The notes under the pieces: generated by a model
What the model saw: the letters and a program-made list of their open reading frames with translations, nothing else
What the model was told of the DNA's origin: nothing
Databases searched by the model: none
Position numbers and translations under genes: made by a program
Assembly: GCF_000757885.1 (NCBI RefSeq)
Contig: NZ_JQCR01000003.1
Coordinates: forward strand, 1,550,001 to 1,614,000
Direction of reading: 5' to 3'
DNA: 64,000 nt
Source of the DNA: Paenibacillus wynnii
Lineage (GTDB): Bacteria; Bacillota; Bacilli; Paenibacillales; Paenibacillaceae
Part shown: positions 23,601 through 32,959 of the stretch, in pieces
How positions within the stretch are numbered: the stretch's first letter is position 1
Layout: every line of letters begins with the position of its first letter

Positions 23601-24380
23601 TTCCCGCGCCCCGTTTGGATTGTTTACGCTGTAGGCCCCCGAATTCCGGCGGTTTACTTTGAAAAGTGGGATAGCGTACGCGTAGCCATCGTAGGTTTTC
23701 AAGGCGTCTTTACTGGCTACGGTTCCGTCCCCAGCTACGTACAGGCCTACATCATCCAGAGATACCTTCCGGCCAGCGCTGCCAGTGGCTCGTCTATTAC
23801 CGTAGCCATAAAATACGGCTAGGGCGTCAGTTGTAATATCAGCTAAACCTCCTTGTCCTTTAAAATCGAGATTAGCAGCCCCCGCCCCTGAAACGAAGCC
23901 ATCAATCGTATATACAGTAAAGTCCACGCTCGCCACGGTTCGAATCCGGCTTTTCCATTCCTGCGTTGTTTGGTCCCGCCAGGCTTCCAGAAATACCAGG
24001 TCGTCGCGTGTGCCTTCTGTAGGTGGGGCCGGCATAGTTACCTTATTAATACTTGTAGCTGGTGCATTTACTGCCGTGCCAGCAATTAAAGACAGGAAAG
24101 CCTTTATGCCGAATGCATTAGCCCAGTCAATACCGTAATTCACATAAACCTGCCCCGCTACTGCGGCCGCTACCGAACCCGTGGCGTTTTGGACATACTC
24201 CAGTACGCCGCTATGCGCCGTAACAGCCCCTAGTTCCCCAGCCGTAAGGGCCGTAGCATTCGCCAGGCCTTCTTCAATCTTTAACAGATTTCCAGCGCTT
24301 AAGGGTGTACCCTGCTGGACTACCGCCCCTTCACTGTCTACGATATGATCTTTCCACGCCGTTTTACTGTAAATTGTCAT
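20604..24380 (-). CDS. Large tail fibre / receptor-binding protein with LamG-like domain
   Basis: 1258 residues, the second longest gene of the phage. The N-terminus (AWKDHIVDSEGAVVQQGTPL) is typical for baseplate-attached fibres. A concanavalin/LamG-like domain covers about 395-610 (GTVEFFLTVQGAASG, NHIRITWKLGDSLKLYVNGK). Many short beta repeats follow, with SWLVETTASTSSPVVRAIIA in the shaft. It likely sets host recognition. DNA here is notably richer in CCAGG/CCTGG and TCG-type words than the neighbouring baseplate genes, consistent with module exchange. Confidence 0.72.
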   Translation of the reverse strand: MTIYSKTAWKDHIVDSEGAVVQQGTPLSAGNLLKIEEGLANATALTAGELGAVTAHSGVLEYVQNATGSVAAAVAGQVYVNYGIDWANAFGIKAFLSLIAGTAVNAPATSINKVTMPAPPTEGTRDDLVFLEAWRDQTTQEWKSRIRTVASVDFTVYTIDGFVSGAGAANLDFKGQGGLADITTDALAVFYGYGNRRATGSAGRKVSLDDVGLYVAGDGTVASKDALKTYDGYAYAIPLFKVNRRNSGAYSVNNPNGAREYFNITHDRSASVPGGTATLTNVTNYDKINVGDTLNSSANVAIYKVTAKNGDNTITTQNIYTSNLSSGTAITGYYVLSDRPDSLYANIIDDRDITDLRHKTYLVSPSYDQLLIDGTDQILRGASQVGRKKTMRKTYAGVRKTPLDANHIFYASLDSGSTAEIGGPITLGTGSFVPGPTGGAYRFNLGTMTPRTFGVAASTNEGTVEFFLTVQGAASGNSEGLINLDSAGGQRALGMYLNSVGVANVHIYGSDTVDTTLVYTTSGNPIPNGTNHIRITWKLGDSLKLYVNGKLAGTSLEYTTPGQAPVSVILGDLRTGAPSGGTGSFRATSRYSMSDVSISNIDRGATFATLPADFIAGYADIGPALNYQRRINSDAQTSQKSFASAKVQNQTQERGVTVTKGTGVNTAAWEAGDKIKVKGLAGEIIGGVIDTDTALAYIAEVNTASRTVVKVSDTSKLAVNDTIRLVASDGGVSGVFTVTAVDTTAGTIILNTATTWSYGSWLVETTASTSSPVVRAIIAGTSTTVPGTWANLGTNEAEVTLGTLPVGLDVEEIIIEYSLNMPAGQGSLYQVYTKALGGEANGKKLIPGTLAITDDFVGKVAGSTTINPNKAYSAVGSALATPTAPGTELAQADYDAIKTLDSSLKVVTTAVNGQQAQLVVMLDVITAVESVFGKIPGAYTIAEKITWIKANIGASAFNAWVYGSGPLGNKATTTDWTVSLSQWGSQILPQYGVSTTAAVPTKITKNMTNLTTSIDGNGFMSFIVFAEPSDGVTASTLYVDRVSIDMNIVTKAGYDTLVPESPRRDNGLSGVLYVRRSTREVESLFPGNDEDNGIIVIGEYVPTQDYASSLVGFKEILQGMRGLVTTAGTNRAYGSVNQYSNIITRILGPESDLNYKVDPQALVGTIPYEDSNNSVLRYWSIECPHSAGVSVGVYTDGIPAWAAKVAEFLCMVPRLIEYNGEIMLRVDIKKRSELTFVGLGGASTARYYRLPGRPLIRN

Positions 24381-24395
24381 ATACGATCAGGCCTC

Positions 24396-24692
24396 CTATA
24401 CTCTTGTGATAGTGTACTTAAAGGTCACCAGCAGACCGTTAATCGCTGGCTTGGTGATGCTGTCTGGTTGGTCGTCGAATACTGCACCATCCTTGTCAAT
24501 TACTTGGAATTTGGTGATTGTTCCGCTCACCGAATCGGCCATGTAAAATTGCAGCGTGATAACATCACCAGATAAAGTCAATGTCTGAATCGGCATGATC
24601 GTAACCGTGTTTCCAATGGTGTATGTGCCATGGGATATCATATTTTGAAGCCAGATTTTCATTTTGCCATGAGCCGTCGTGGTTAAAGACAT
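24396..24692 (-). CDS. Small tail protein upstream of the fibre
   Basis: 98 residues, beta-rich (MKIWLQNMISHGTYTIGNTV, TLTLSGDVITLQFYMADSVS). It sits between the XkdU-like and fibre genes. Its start overlaps the stop of the upstream gene. No named family; probably a small baseplate or fibre-adaptor protein. Confidence 0.6.
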   Translation of the reverse strand: MSLTTTAHGKMKIWLQNMISHGTYTIGNTVTIMPIQTLTLSGDVITLQFYMADSVSGTITKFQVIDKDGAVFDDQPDSITKPAINGLLVTFKYTITRV

Positions 24693-25522
24693 TAAATGAT
24701 CTCCTCCGTTCCCGAGTTTATTGTGCCAGTTAGCTTGTAGGCTACCTGCAGCTGCGTTTCATAAGATCCACTTACCGTCTCCTCGCTGCTATAGGTCACC
24801 ACCTGGTCATTTGGTCGTATCGTTGGCGGGATGATAGCCCCGCTGCTACCTGCATACAACAGGCTTGTGATCGGGAAAGCGGCCTGCAGGACCAGTTCGT
24901 AGGTCTGCGCGATCCGTTCCTCACCGGAGTACAACGGCGGCGTAGGCAGTGTTGCTACCTTAGTCCCCTCATATAGGACGCCCGCGTAAAGCGCGTTACT
25001 CGCAAAAGCCTGGAAAGGGTAGTTGAGAACCGAATAATGCTCGGATATATCTATACGGCTGCTCCAATCCGGTGCCTTGAGGCTCACCGTCATAGAACGA
25101 ATGTGGACAGGCCGAATATATTCAAAATTTCGCTTTAGCGATTCCTGATCAATAGGTTCTTCTGTTGAAAACTGTAATTCAATGACCTTGTTAATGAAAT
25201 CCTCTTTGATCTCCAGAAGCTTACCGTGTTGATTTCCCAGATCACGTAAAACTGGAATCCGGAATGGACTGTTCCCCCAACGTTTTTGCCGAATGGCTTC
25301 CCTTCGGGAGCTATCAGACCCATTCATTTTGCGTCTGAAATAGATCCACTCCCATATAAATAAGGACCATGTCGCCCTGGGAAGGATAAACTGATCACTT
25401 AACTCATCAATCTTCTGCTCCCGAAGTTCCATTTCGTCTTCCATGACAGAAAAGTGACGGTCGGCCATGTCTATCTCATACCAATATGCCGGCAACATGC
25501 CGCTGTACCGTTCAGGGATCAC
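24692..25522 (-). CDS. Baseplate protein, XkdU/YmfQ-like
   Basis: 276 residues. The N-terminal YSGMLPAYWYEIDMADRHFS and LPRATWSLFIWEWIYFRRKM resemble the XkdU/YmfQ group, the counterpart of P2 gpI, which connects baseplate to fibre. The start overlaps the J-protein stop (ATGA-type), as in XkdT-XkdU operons. Length is somewhat above that of Bacillus XkdU because of an added C-terminal beta-rich part. Confidence 0.75.
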   Translation of the reverse strand: MIPERYSGMLPAYWYEIDMADRHFSVMEDEMELREQKIDELSDQFILPRATWSLFIWEWIYFRRKMNGSDSSRREAIRQKRWGNSPFRIPVLRDLGNQHGKLLEIKEDFINKVIELQFSTEEPIDQESLKRNFEYIRPVHIRSMTVSLKAPDWSSRIDISEHYSVLNYPFQAFASNALYAGVLYEGTKVATLPTPPLYSGEERIAQTYELVLQAAFPITSLLYAGSSGAIIPPTIRPNDQVVTYSSEETVSGSYETQLQVAYKLTGTINSGTEEII

Positions 25523-26349
25523 AATAAAACCACCTCTACACGAGGAATGGAGGAAGGCGTCATCTCGACATCTTCCTCCATTCCGTTGAGAGTATAGTTT
25601 TCATAATCCTCCACTCCAGCTACAAGCAGCAACGAGCCGACATAGTTATAAGCCAGTTTGGTTCGCTCACTTACATATTCCATGATCCGCTCCTGTATAA
25701 TAGCGGTCATTTCAACAAGATCCGAACCATCGACAGTAATAAGCTGGGTCTCCACCACGACAACAAAGACCGGTGCAGGATGCACCTCCAAATCATGACC
25801 AGCGATTCGCCACTCCTCCCACATCCAAGACTTTACCGTCTCAGCGAATTCTTCAGTAATCGGCTGGCCAGCCAGATCCGTGAGGTACAGATCAATGGAG
25901 TTCTCATTCCTCTCTTTCTCCCGGGCTATAGCGGAGCCTACTCCCTCCATATCCTTAGCCCATGTTTCATAATCTTTACGGCGTCCGCTGCCCACTTCCG
26001 TCACAGCGCGTTCCAACATCCGGAGGCGCAACGTGTCGTCGTCTTCCCCTTCTCTTCTTGTTACCCCCGCTGCCCAACCATGGCCATCCAGATACTCCGC
26101 ATCCGCCCAGATCGGAAAGCCCTGAAGAAACCCATATGTCCACAAGGCCTGCTGCTCTGCAATCTCAATGGCCAACGGGTACCACAGGTCATAAAAATAC
26201 TCGCCTTCATCCATAGGCGGCGGGGGAAGGCCACGCTCAACTGCCAGGGCAATAGCTCGATTGACCCAGCGTCGATAAATATCCTCTGGTGTCTCCTGGA
26301 GGATCGGCATGTTCGGCAGGGCTGGCAAATCTGATAGTTTAATAGTCAT
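25519..26349 (-). CDS. Baseplate J-like protein (XkdT)
   Basis: 276 residues. It has the J-family order: YFYDLWYPLAIEIAEQQALW, AEYLDGHGWAAGVTRREGED, then VTEVGSGRRKDYETWAKDME and IDLYLTDLAGQP. It forms the baseplate wedge of contractile tails. It overlaps both neighbours by a few bases. Confidence 0.88.
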   Translation of the reverse strand: MTIKLSDLPALPNMPILQETPEDIYRRWVNRAIALAVERGLPPPPMDEGEYFYDLWYPLAIEIAEQQALWTYGFLQGFPIWADAEYLDGHGWAAGVTRREGEDDDTLRLRMLERAVTEVGSGRRKDYETWAKDMEGVGSAIAREKERNENSIDLYLTDLAGQPITEEFAETVKSWMWEEWRIAGHDLEVHPAPVFVVVVETQLITVDGSDLVEMTAIIQERIMEYVSERTKLAYNYVGSLLLVAGVEDYENYTLNGMEEDVEMTPSSIPRVEVVLL

Positions 26350-26810
26350 GTGCTAATCGCCTCCTCCAGTTCAGCATTGCCGGCTAAGCCTGATAAAGAT
26401 ATGTTAAGCAGTACCACCTTCTGTCCTGAGCGCTGCATTGACCTCACTTCGGCCCGCTGGATCTCCGCATGGGCCTTTAACGCCTCTTCGATGTCACGCT
26501 TAATTTCTACGTCCTCCCAATCGGACCACTCGGAACGTTCGACGCCGACCTCTTCGCCATACACCGCATAGCGAAAACGCTCGGTATTCAAAATCTTGAG
26601 CGCCGTCTGCAGCAGGTACTCTTCATAGGTACAGGTCTTTTTGGGATAACCCGCATCATCAAGCACGGCACATCGATTTCGATAATCGATGACGTATGTC
26701 CATTTGGTCTCAGAGACGACGGACTCCGCCAGCTCAATGCCATCAAGGTCTGTAAAATCCAGAACAGGAAACAAACCATCATCCGCCACTGCCGCCCACA
26801 TCCTTTCCAT
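26346..26810 (-). CDS. Baseplate protein, DUF2634/XkdS-like
   Basis: 154 residues. VLDFTDLDGIELAESVVSET, TCTYEEYLLQTALKILNTER and EIKRDIEEALKAHAEIQRAE match the XkdS/DUF2634 group, gp25-like baseplate components. Order between DUF2577 and baseplate J is as in PBSX. Confidence 0.8.
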   Translation of the reverse strand: MERMWAAVADDGLFPVLDFTDLDGIELAESVVSETKWTYVIDYRNRCAVLDDAGYPKKTCTYEEYLLQTALKILNTERFRYAVYGEEVGVERSEWSDWEDVEIKRDIEEALKAHAEIQRAEVRSMQRSGQKVVLLNISLSGLAGNAELEEAIST

Positions 26811-27120
26811 GAATGTAGTATCGCTGTCCGGTCAACCGGGACACAATGAGTCGGTCGCCCACCTGCAAGGGGCTGGGGAGGACTAAGACACCTGTAAGCG
26901 TAGAGATAGCCGGTTGCTTAACCTCAAACACTGTATCAATGCGACGTTCCTGCAAATACTCTGCGAAGACGAGCTTGTCGGCGGGGTAAGGCTCCTGATC
27001 GCCGTCAACTTGAATCGTCGGGCTCTCCGGCCAGCTCAGCAGAGTGGCCCTCTCAGTATCCCGGGCATCGATGTGACCAGCTGTCTTTTCCCGCAGCAGC
27101 TTAAGCGCGTCATTCAACAT
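26779..27120 (-). CDS. DUF2577-family baseplate protein (XkdR-like)
   Basis: 113 residues from ATG at 27120 (MLNDALKLLREKTAGHIDA) with AAGGAGGGGG upstream. The frame is open further, but that extension overlaps the upstream gene's coding sequence. PADKLVFAEYLQERRIDTVF and VGDRLIVSRLTGQRYYIHGK fit the DUF2577 family. Small tail or baseplate hub part. Confidence 0.78.
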   Translation of the reverse strand: MLNDALKLLREKTAGHIDARDTERATLLSWPESPTIQVDGDQEPYPADKLVFAEYLQERRIDTVFEVKQPAISTLTGVLVLPSPLQVGDRLIVSRLTGQRYYIHGKDVGGSGG

Positions 27121-27122
27121 GG

Positions 27123-28103
27123 CTACCCCCTCCTTTCCAGTTCCAGCTTCACGGTGTATATTCCGTTTTTGAAACTTGAATCCGCACTCTCCACAATCCA
27201 CTTGGACGTATGATCCGTTTTGATCAGAACCATCCAGCCGGCGCGAAGCCCAGCCAAAGAATGATCTTCGTGCTTGACCGTAATCTTCTTGATCTGCTTA
27301 GCCTGCGACAAAGTCTTCAGGCGCTGCGTAGCGATCGTGGCCGGGTCCTCATCTTCTTCCACCTCGATGATTTCTTCCATCCGGCCCATCGCCTGCAGAA
27401 CTCCTTCCGCTGTTTTGGTGACGGAGGAAGCTAGTTTGTCATCTTTATATTTTTGTGCCGTCACTACCGAATAGGTATCCTCGATGCTATAGCCGGCTGT
27501 GCTAGCCTCCATCTGCTCAGGAATAAATACGGGAACACGGGTATTACTCCCTTCCCGAACGACCTGCAGATAAAATCCGGTATTAGTCCGAATAACACCG
27601 ACATGATATCGGTAGCCACTACGCTCATATGCCTTTTGCAACACGTCCAAAATGACCTCCGAATGAAACATCGTGCCGTAGCGCTCATCCAGATTAAAGC
27701 CGAAAACAGGACAGCGGAAATCGATGCCGGTTGTTTGGATGTACCGTTGCAGCTCCACGCCGGCTTCCCCTTTGAGGTAAGGACGAGCTCCCTTGTTCTT
27801 GGCTAGGTACCAGCTGATCTCCCGGGCTTCAAGCTCCCACTCATCCGTAAATTCATTTCGCTCATACTTGATGATCGGCCCGTGGAAAAATTGGTTCTTA
27901 TGGTGAAGAACTCCCACCCCAGCCAACTGCTGCGAAAAGCACATCAGCATACCGGCCACTTTAATGTTTACCGCGTTCCGGAGCCGGACGGTCATGCTGC
28001 GAGTTATCTCATCCCGTGCTGAAGACCAGGATACGTCAATCACCGCATCCGTCAGTAAAATCCTTTTGCTCTCTTTTCCATATAGAACCGCAAAATTGTC
28101 CAC
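27123..28103 (-). CDS. Baseplate hub protein, XkdQ-like
   Basis: 326 residues. DVSWSSARDEITRSMTVRLR, FFHGPIIKYERNEFTDEW, LAKNKGARPYLKGEAGVELQ and the C-terminal TDHTSKWIVESADSSFKNG are typical of XkdQ, the gpD-like hub of PBSX tails. Placed 2 bp before the DUF2577 gene's ribosome site. Confidence 0.85.
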   Translation of the reverse strand: MDNFAVLYGKESKRILLTDAVIDVSWSSARDEITRSMTVRLRNAVNIKVAGMLMCFSQQLAGVGVLHHKNQFFHGPIIKYERNEFTDEWELEAREISWYLAKNKGARPYLKGEAGVELQRYIQTTGIDFRCPVFGFNLDERYGTMFHSEVILDVLQKAYERSGYRYHVGVIRTNTGFYLQVVREGSNTRVPVFIPEQMEASTAGYSIEDTYSVVTAQKYKDDKLASSVTKTAEGVLQAMGRMEEIIEVEEDEDPATIATQRLKTLSQAKQIKKITVKHEDHSLAGLRAGWMVLIKTDHTSKWIVESADSSFKNGIYTVKLELERRG

Positions 28104-28104
28104 G

Positions 28105-28743
28105 CTACGTCCCGCCCTTTACGCTGGAATTCTTTGTCAAGATACGTTCTTTCTGAACGAGGTAATCAAAGTTCCCTTTGGCGTTGACGGCAGCCGCTTT
28201 CGCTTCAGCCTTTTTCTGCTTTTCGCTCTTCGCTGTCTCATTTTTTTTGTCCTTCTTCCCGCTGGTATTCGGCCTGCTCTTAGACGATTTCGTGATGATG
28301 ACACCAGGCTTCAGTAGTTGCTTGGTATTTGAATAAGACACGATCTTTACCGGATCGAATTCAATAAAATTAAAGTTTATATGCAGATTCGCTTGACCGT
28401 CTTTATACGTCGCTTCAAAACTTTCAAACCACATCGTCTGCGAGAACAGAGATTCAAAATTAACGACAACCGGCTTAGCCTTCCATTCCTCCATAAGCTT
28501 CCATGCTTGCTCTGGGGACTGATAGACGGCCGTTTCTTTCCCTGTCTCCCACAGCTCGTCCCATCCACGCGGAAAAATCGCAGAAAAAGAGACCCGCTTC
28601 AGTTTCGAAGTGAGTCTCTTACCGGTCTTTTCTTCCCCGGTTATGACGGTGAAGGTCTCGACCTCATTGCTGGATGTAATTTGGATCTCCGCAGGCGTAA
28701 TCGGGAAGGTAAAGCGATTCTTGTCTCGAATCATGGTCAACAT
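28105..28743 (-). CDS. XkdP-like tail protein
   Basis: 212 residues. The N-terminal FTFPITPAEIQITSSNEVET and LKRVSFSAIFPRGWDELW are typical of XkdP-type proteins that bind the tail tube end. A lysine-rich tail (SGKKDKKNETAKSEKQKKAE) replaces the LysM domain seen in many relatives. It lies between tape measure and XkdQ as expected. Confidence 0.75.
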   Translation of the reverse strand: MLTMIRDKNRFTFPITPAEIQITSSNEVETFTVITGEEKTGKRLTSKLKRVSFSAIFPRGWDELWETGKETAVYQSPEQAWKLMEEWKAKPVVVNFESLFSQTMWFESFEATYKDGQANLHINFNFIEFDPVKIVSYSNTKQLLKPGVIITKSSKSRPNTSGKKDKKNETAKSEKQKKAEAKAAAVNAKGNFDYLVQKERILTKNSSVKGGT

Positions 28744-28746
28744 ATG

Positions 28747-31700
28747 CTACCCCCCACTCTCTAGGGCTTTATATAACTCTTCACCAAAGATCTTTCGGAA
28801 GAGTGATCGGCCCTGCGGGCTTGTTAACATTTTTGCAAATTCTGTGAAATTGGTAATGCCTTTCGCCAACTCACCAAAATCAATATTAATATTCTCAATC
28901 ACAATGTCACGAATCGCAGCAGGCGCTTGAGCCAGCGTTTTCGCTACAGGGATGCTTGTGGATCTCATGCCTACAGCGCCGCCATCAGCATACGGCCGTG
29001 CGCCGAGTAAACTGCCGGCTTGCTCCCATAAGGCCATCCCTCGGTTTCTCCTCTGCCGGGAAAGAGGAATGATCATCTCCGGCCCAGCTTCGCCAACCAG
29101 CCCCATATGTGGACCACTGATCAGGCCACCGTCAGCATATTTTTTCTTCTTTCGTCTTTTTCTTCGACCAAAGAAACCTGAAATACCATCGTAAAGCTTT
29201 GTACCTAACTTCTCGCCACCAAAGGTGCCAATAAGACCACCAATTGCACCACCGATCGCAGTTCCGACACCGGGCATCAGGAAAGTCCCTAACAATGCTC
29301 CTGTTGCCGCACCACCGAGAACGCCGCCCGCCACCCCACCTACTACCTTAGCGGCTTGACGACCACGTGTGCCTTTCTTAGCAAAGGCGATATCCCATGC
29401 ATCCATGGCGTAGCCAACCGGTCGGACAACCTTGCCGAGCAGTTGGCTGCCTTTCGCGAATGTTCGTACCTTTGCTGCCTGTCTTCGAAGTTGGTGGCCT
29501 GTTGCCCGGACCTTATACGCATCGGTGAGGCTATTGGACTTGCTCATAGCTTTGGTGTACCGCTTAATCCCTTGACGCTTTACCTGCTCTAATGAACCGT
29601 GTATCCCTTCGGCATAACCAGCCCCGTACCCGATGTTGTCGTTGTTATCGTCAATATAAGATTTGGCCTTAAATACATTTGTTCGGAGTGGCTGCGCGCC
29701 CACAATTCCACCGTTTGCATATGCCCGAACGCCGAGGCGTTCTCCCGCCTGCTCCCACAACTCAACACCGCGCTTTCTTCGCCCTGCGGAAAGCGGAATA
29801 ATTGCTTCTGGACCTGCCTCACCGACTAAACCAAGATGAGGACGATTTATAACACCGCCGTTGGCGTAGGCTGCGCCACCACTGGATCTTGAACTATTCG
29901 AGCTACCACCCAATCCAGTACCAGAGGAAACTGACGATGAAGCGGTCATCATGCTCTTTAGCATACCGCCTGCTTCAGTCGCTACAGAAATAAGACCCGG
30001 AAAACGACTACGAATCCCTTTGGTGATCAAAGTGATTAGGCTACTGCCCCAATTTTCACCTTGGCTCGTCATCGTCTGAATAGATAGAAGGTGCTGCTTA
30101 GTCTCGTCCGTTGCCGTTTTCACAGCAGTACCGACTCCAAGCATGCTTATGCCTGCAGCACTCGCTCCTTGAACTATACCTGTAGTGCTAGCTTTCGTCG
30201 TTACCCCGAGTAGCTCAGCCTGAATGGAAGTCTTCTTTGCAGCAGTCCCCACAGCCTCCATATTTTGCTGTGCGGCCGTCGACTCGGTGCCTTTCCACAT
30301 AACCGAGATATCTTCTTTAACGGTGCTCACCGTTTGCTTGATCCCACTTTTTTCAAAGGCACCACTTACGGCAGATATCAAACCATTCTTAGCAATATCT
30401 GAACTGAACACACCGAACGTTTCCTTCAACTTCTTTTCTTTCTCAGGGGTCATACTGCCGAAGGTAACCTTGGCTTCAGGTGGTGCTTTAACAACTGGCA
30501 CAGGCTCTTCCTTTTTCTTCCCTGTAATCCAATGGCCTATGGAGTAGATACCATCTACTGCTTTCTTAGTCCAACCGGCATTATCCGCCATGGAGCCGAG
30601 CTTTTCACCAATGAACCCTCCAGCAGCTGCACCAACAGCCGTTCCAATTGGTCCAGCGAGTGACCCTACGACACCGCCAATAATACCTCCGGCTGTACCA
30701 CCTACCAAAGAACCGCCGCTTGAAGATATACCTTCTTTAAGTCCATCCTCCTTGGATGCCTGGTATAAGTCATACCCCGTCATACCGATCCCAGCGACTG
30801 TACCCGCTATACCTAGCGCTTTGACAGCCTTACGACCACCCTTAAGCAACCCTTTGATCACTCCACCACGTGCAGGAATATCAGGAATTACATCCGGAAT
30901 GGATGAAGGGGTTGGTATTCTGCTAGAGTTTCGGTAAATGACCCGACCCCGTCTTGGGGCTACATCAGGTATTGTATCTGAATCTGGTAAGTTTGTTCTT
31001 CGTGTACCTCGTCGAGCACTGATGGAGCCTCCTGTAGTACGGCTATCTATGGTGCTACGGTTGATTCTTCTGGTGCTACCAGTTCGTCCTCTTCTACTCC
31101 TTCGACGACTCTGACTTCCTCTTTGGCTGCCTAGTCCTCCCCTAGCCTCGTTAAGATATACAATACTAGCATTAACCGTCATGGACGATACTGAGCTCAT
31201 TCCACCCAACCCACTACTAGAACTTCCTGTACCCCCTCGCCGAAGTGTGAATCGTCGTCGGGTTGGTGTACCCACTTCTTGGACCGGTGTAGGAGATGGT
31301 CCAACGTTACCCGAATTGAACCAACCACGGACTTTTTTAGTACCTATAATTGTGTCGTTAATAATTCCTTTTCCAAATTTAATTCCTTTTATAGCCGCAA
31401 TACTACCACCTATAAGAAGTAAACTAGTGTTTATTGTTGAAAAATGATCGCTATAGATACTCGTAATCCCACTAACGAACCCAACAACTTTAGAGCCTAG
31501 TTCCTGTATATCGTCCTTATTCTCTGTAATAAGAACATTGAATTCCTTAAGTGCTGGAAGAACAGCAGTCGAGATATTTGCCCCTAACTCCTGCATTTGT
31601 TGGTCAATCTGAGCACGCGTTTGGATGATGCCTTGCATCGGATTGGCAGCTTGTTGAGCCTTCACCATTGCATCTGTAGTACCGGATATGCCGGTAGGCG

Positions 31701-32919
31701 CAGGTTGAAATGGTACCTGAAAGGTCTTCAGAACAGCACTACCATTGTCTTCAGCTGCTGCAGATCCAAGGGAGACGAGCGACGCTTTAAGCTCACTCTG
31801 CGTCTGGCTGGCTAAGTCAGCGACCAAAGCCATCAGAGCGCCTTTAGCCCGCTGCTCTTCTCCTGAGTTGATATCCCCGGTAAATGTAGCAGCCTGCCTA
31901 GCAGCCTCATCTTTGCCAGCTCCACGAAGCGTGAAATACTTCTCCATGTCCCCGGAGTCCAAAGCTTTAACGCCAAACGTCTCTTTAATAAAATCCGCTG
32001 GTTTGTCAAAGTTAAAGCTGCCTTCCTTTACACTTTGCGTTAAGAAGTTAGCCATTTGTCCCGAATTGGCGCCGGTGTTTTTGAAATATCCGCTATATTC
32101 CCAGAAGGTATCGAATAAATCCTGTTGTCGATCACCGACTTCTTTGTACGCATACATCATGCTATCCGCTACGGATCCGTAAGACTCTTTAAATGTGTCT
32201 GCCGACTGAGCAAGTGCCCGATTTATCTCTTCAGATCCTGAATCAGGACGGATAAATTGCATCTTTGCAGAAGCACCTAGAAATTCACTGGTCTGTGATT
32301 TGTCCCTTACCAAAGGAGCTAAGTCGGCTAATTGCTTAGCGCCTTCGGTTTGAGAAGGAATAAGTCCTTGGGCATGCAACGTATTAACCGTTTGAAGACC
32401 TTTCAAGCGCACATCAGCGGGTAATAGAGCCGCACTCCGTGAAGCCACGGAATTATAATCTATCGCACCGCTAAACATGGCGTCCTTCAGTCCACCCCCA
32501 AGTAACATGGCTCCCGCTGTCATCGCAATTGTCGATATCTTGGATGAAATACCATCAAGGACCGGACTTACTTCATCTCGCGCGCGAAGATGCACACGAG
32601 AATCACTCATACCCCTGATCTCAGCGTCCGCGCGGGAAATCGAATGCCTCAGATCATCCGCACCACCGCGAGCCCTCCGGAAGATATCGTCAACGTTGGT
32701 TCTTCCCAGCCTGCGGGTTTCATCTGCAGCATCTCCGATACGACTACCTAAATCGTCTGCAGCACTCCGTGACCTTCGGAGATCTGACACCAGGTTGTCA
32801 CCCAGCTGCCCTGAAGCGCGCCGAAAATCCAGTAAATCATCGGTCGCACCACGCAGCGCCGTTCGGATATTCCGGACAGCACCGGAAATAAGGTCCCGTG
32901 CTTCGAACGGGACCGTCAC
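28747..32919 (-). CDS. Tail tape measure protein
   Basis: 1390 residues, the longest gene, located between the assembly chaperone and XkdP. The N-terminus is helical and coiled (AVRNIRTALRGATDDLLDFR). Glycine-rich hydrophobic stretches lie at about 690-780 and 1210-1260. Two copies of GLVGEAGPEAIIPLS-type motif (second copy: GLVGEAGPEMIIPLS) occur in the C-terminal third, a common tape-measure signature. It sets tail length and is delivered at DNA injection. Confidence 0.92.
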   Translation of the reverse strand: MTVPFEARDLISGAVRNIRTALRGATDDLLDFRRASGQLGDNLVSDLRRSRSAADDLGSRIGDAADETRRLGRTNVDDIFRRARGGADDLRHSISRADAEIRGMSDSRVHLRARDEVSPVLDGISSKISTIAMTAGAMLLGGGLKDAMFSGAIDYNSVASRSAALLPADVRLKGLQTVNTLHAQGLIPSQTEGAKQLADLAPLVRDKSQTSEFLGASAKMQFIRPDSGSEEINRALAQSADTFKESYGSVADSMMYAYKEVGDRQQDLFDTFWEYSGYFKNTGANSGQMANFLTQSVKEGSFNFDKPADFIKETFGVKALDSGDMEKYFTLRGAGKDEAARQAATFTGDINSGEEQRAKGALMALVADLASQTQSELKASLVSLGSAAAEDNGSAVLKTFQVPFQPAPTGISGTTDAMVKAQQAANPMQGIIQTRAQIDQQMQELGANISTAVLPALKEFNVLITENKDDIQELGSKVVGFVSGITSIYSDHFSTINTSLLLIGGSIAAIKGIKFGKGIINDTIIGTKKVRGWFNSGNVGPSPTPVQEVGTPTRRRFTLRRGGTGSSSSGLGGMSSVSSMTVNASIVYLNEARGGLGSQRGSQSRRRSRRGRTGSTRRINRSTIDSRTTGGSISARRGTRRTNLPDSDTIPDVAPRRGRVIYRNSSRIPTPSSIPDVIPDIPARGGVIKGLLKGGRKAVKALGIAGTVAGIGMTGYDLYQASKEDGLKEGISSSGGSLVGGTAGGIIGGVVGSLAGPIGTAVGAAAGGFIGEKLGSMADNAGWTKKAVDGIYSIGHWITGKKKEEPVPVVKAPPEAKVTFGSMTPEKEKKLKETFGVFSSDIAKNGLISAVSGAFEKSGIKQTVSTVKEDISVMWKGTESTAAQQNMEAVGTAAKKTSIQAELLGVTTKASTTGIVQGASAAGISMLGVGTAVKTATDETKQHLLSIQTMTSQGENWGSSLITLITKGIRSRFPGLISVATEAGGMLKSMMTASSSVSSGTGLGGSSNSSRSSGGAAYANGGVINRPHLGLVGEAGPEAIIPLSAGRRKRGVELWEQAGERLGVRAYANGGIVGAQPLRTNVFKAKSYIDDNNDNIGYGAGYAEGIHGSLEQVKRQGIKRYTKAMSKSNSLTDAYKVRATGHQLRRQAAKVRTFAKGSQLLGKVVRPVGYAMDAWDIAFAKKGTRGRQAAKVVGGVAGGVLGGAATGALLGTFLMPGVGTAIGGAIGGLIGTFGGEKLGTKLYDGISGFFGRRKRRKKKKYADGGLISGPHMGLVGEAGPEMIIPLSRQRRNRGMALWEQAGSLLGARPYADGGAVGMRSTSIPVAKTLAQAPAAIRDIVIENINIDFGELAKGITNFTEFAKMLTSPQGRSLFRKIFGEELYKALESGG

Positions 32920-32959
32920 TTTTGATGTTGCTGCTATGATTATTCACCTCCAACCCGCT

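Noticed and set aside
26061..26334. Several overlapping frames opposite the baseplate J gene
   Set aside because: All lie in the antisense of a well-supported gene and show no family signature.
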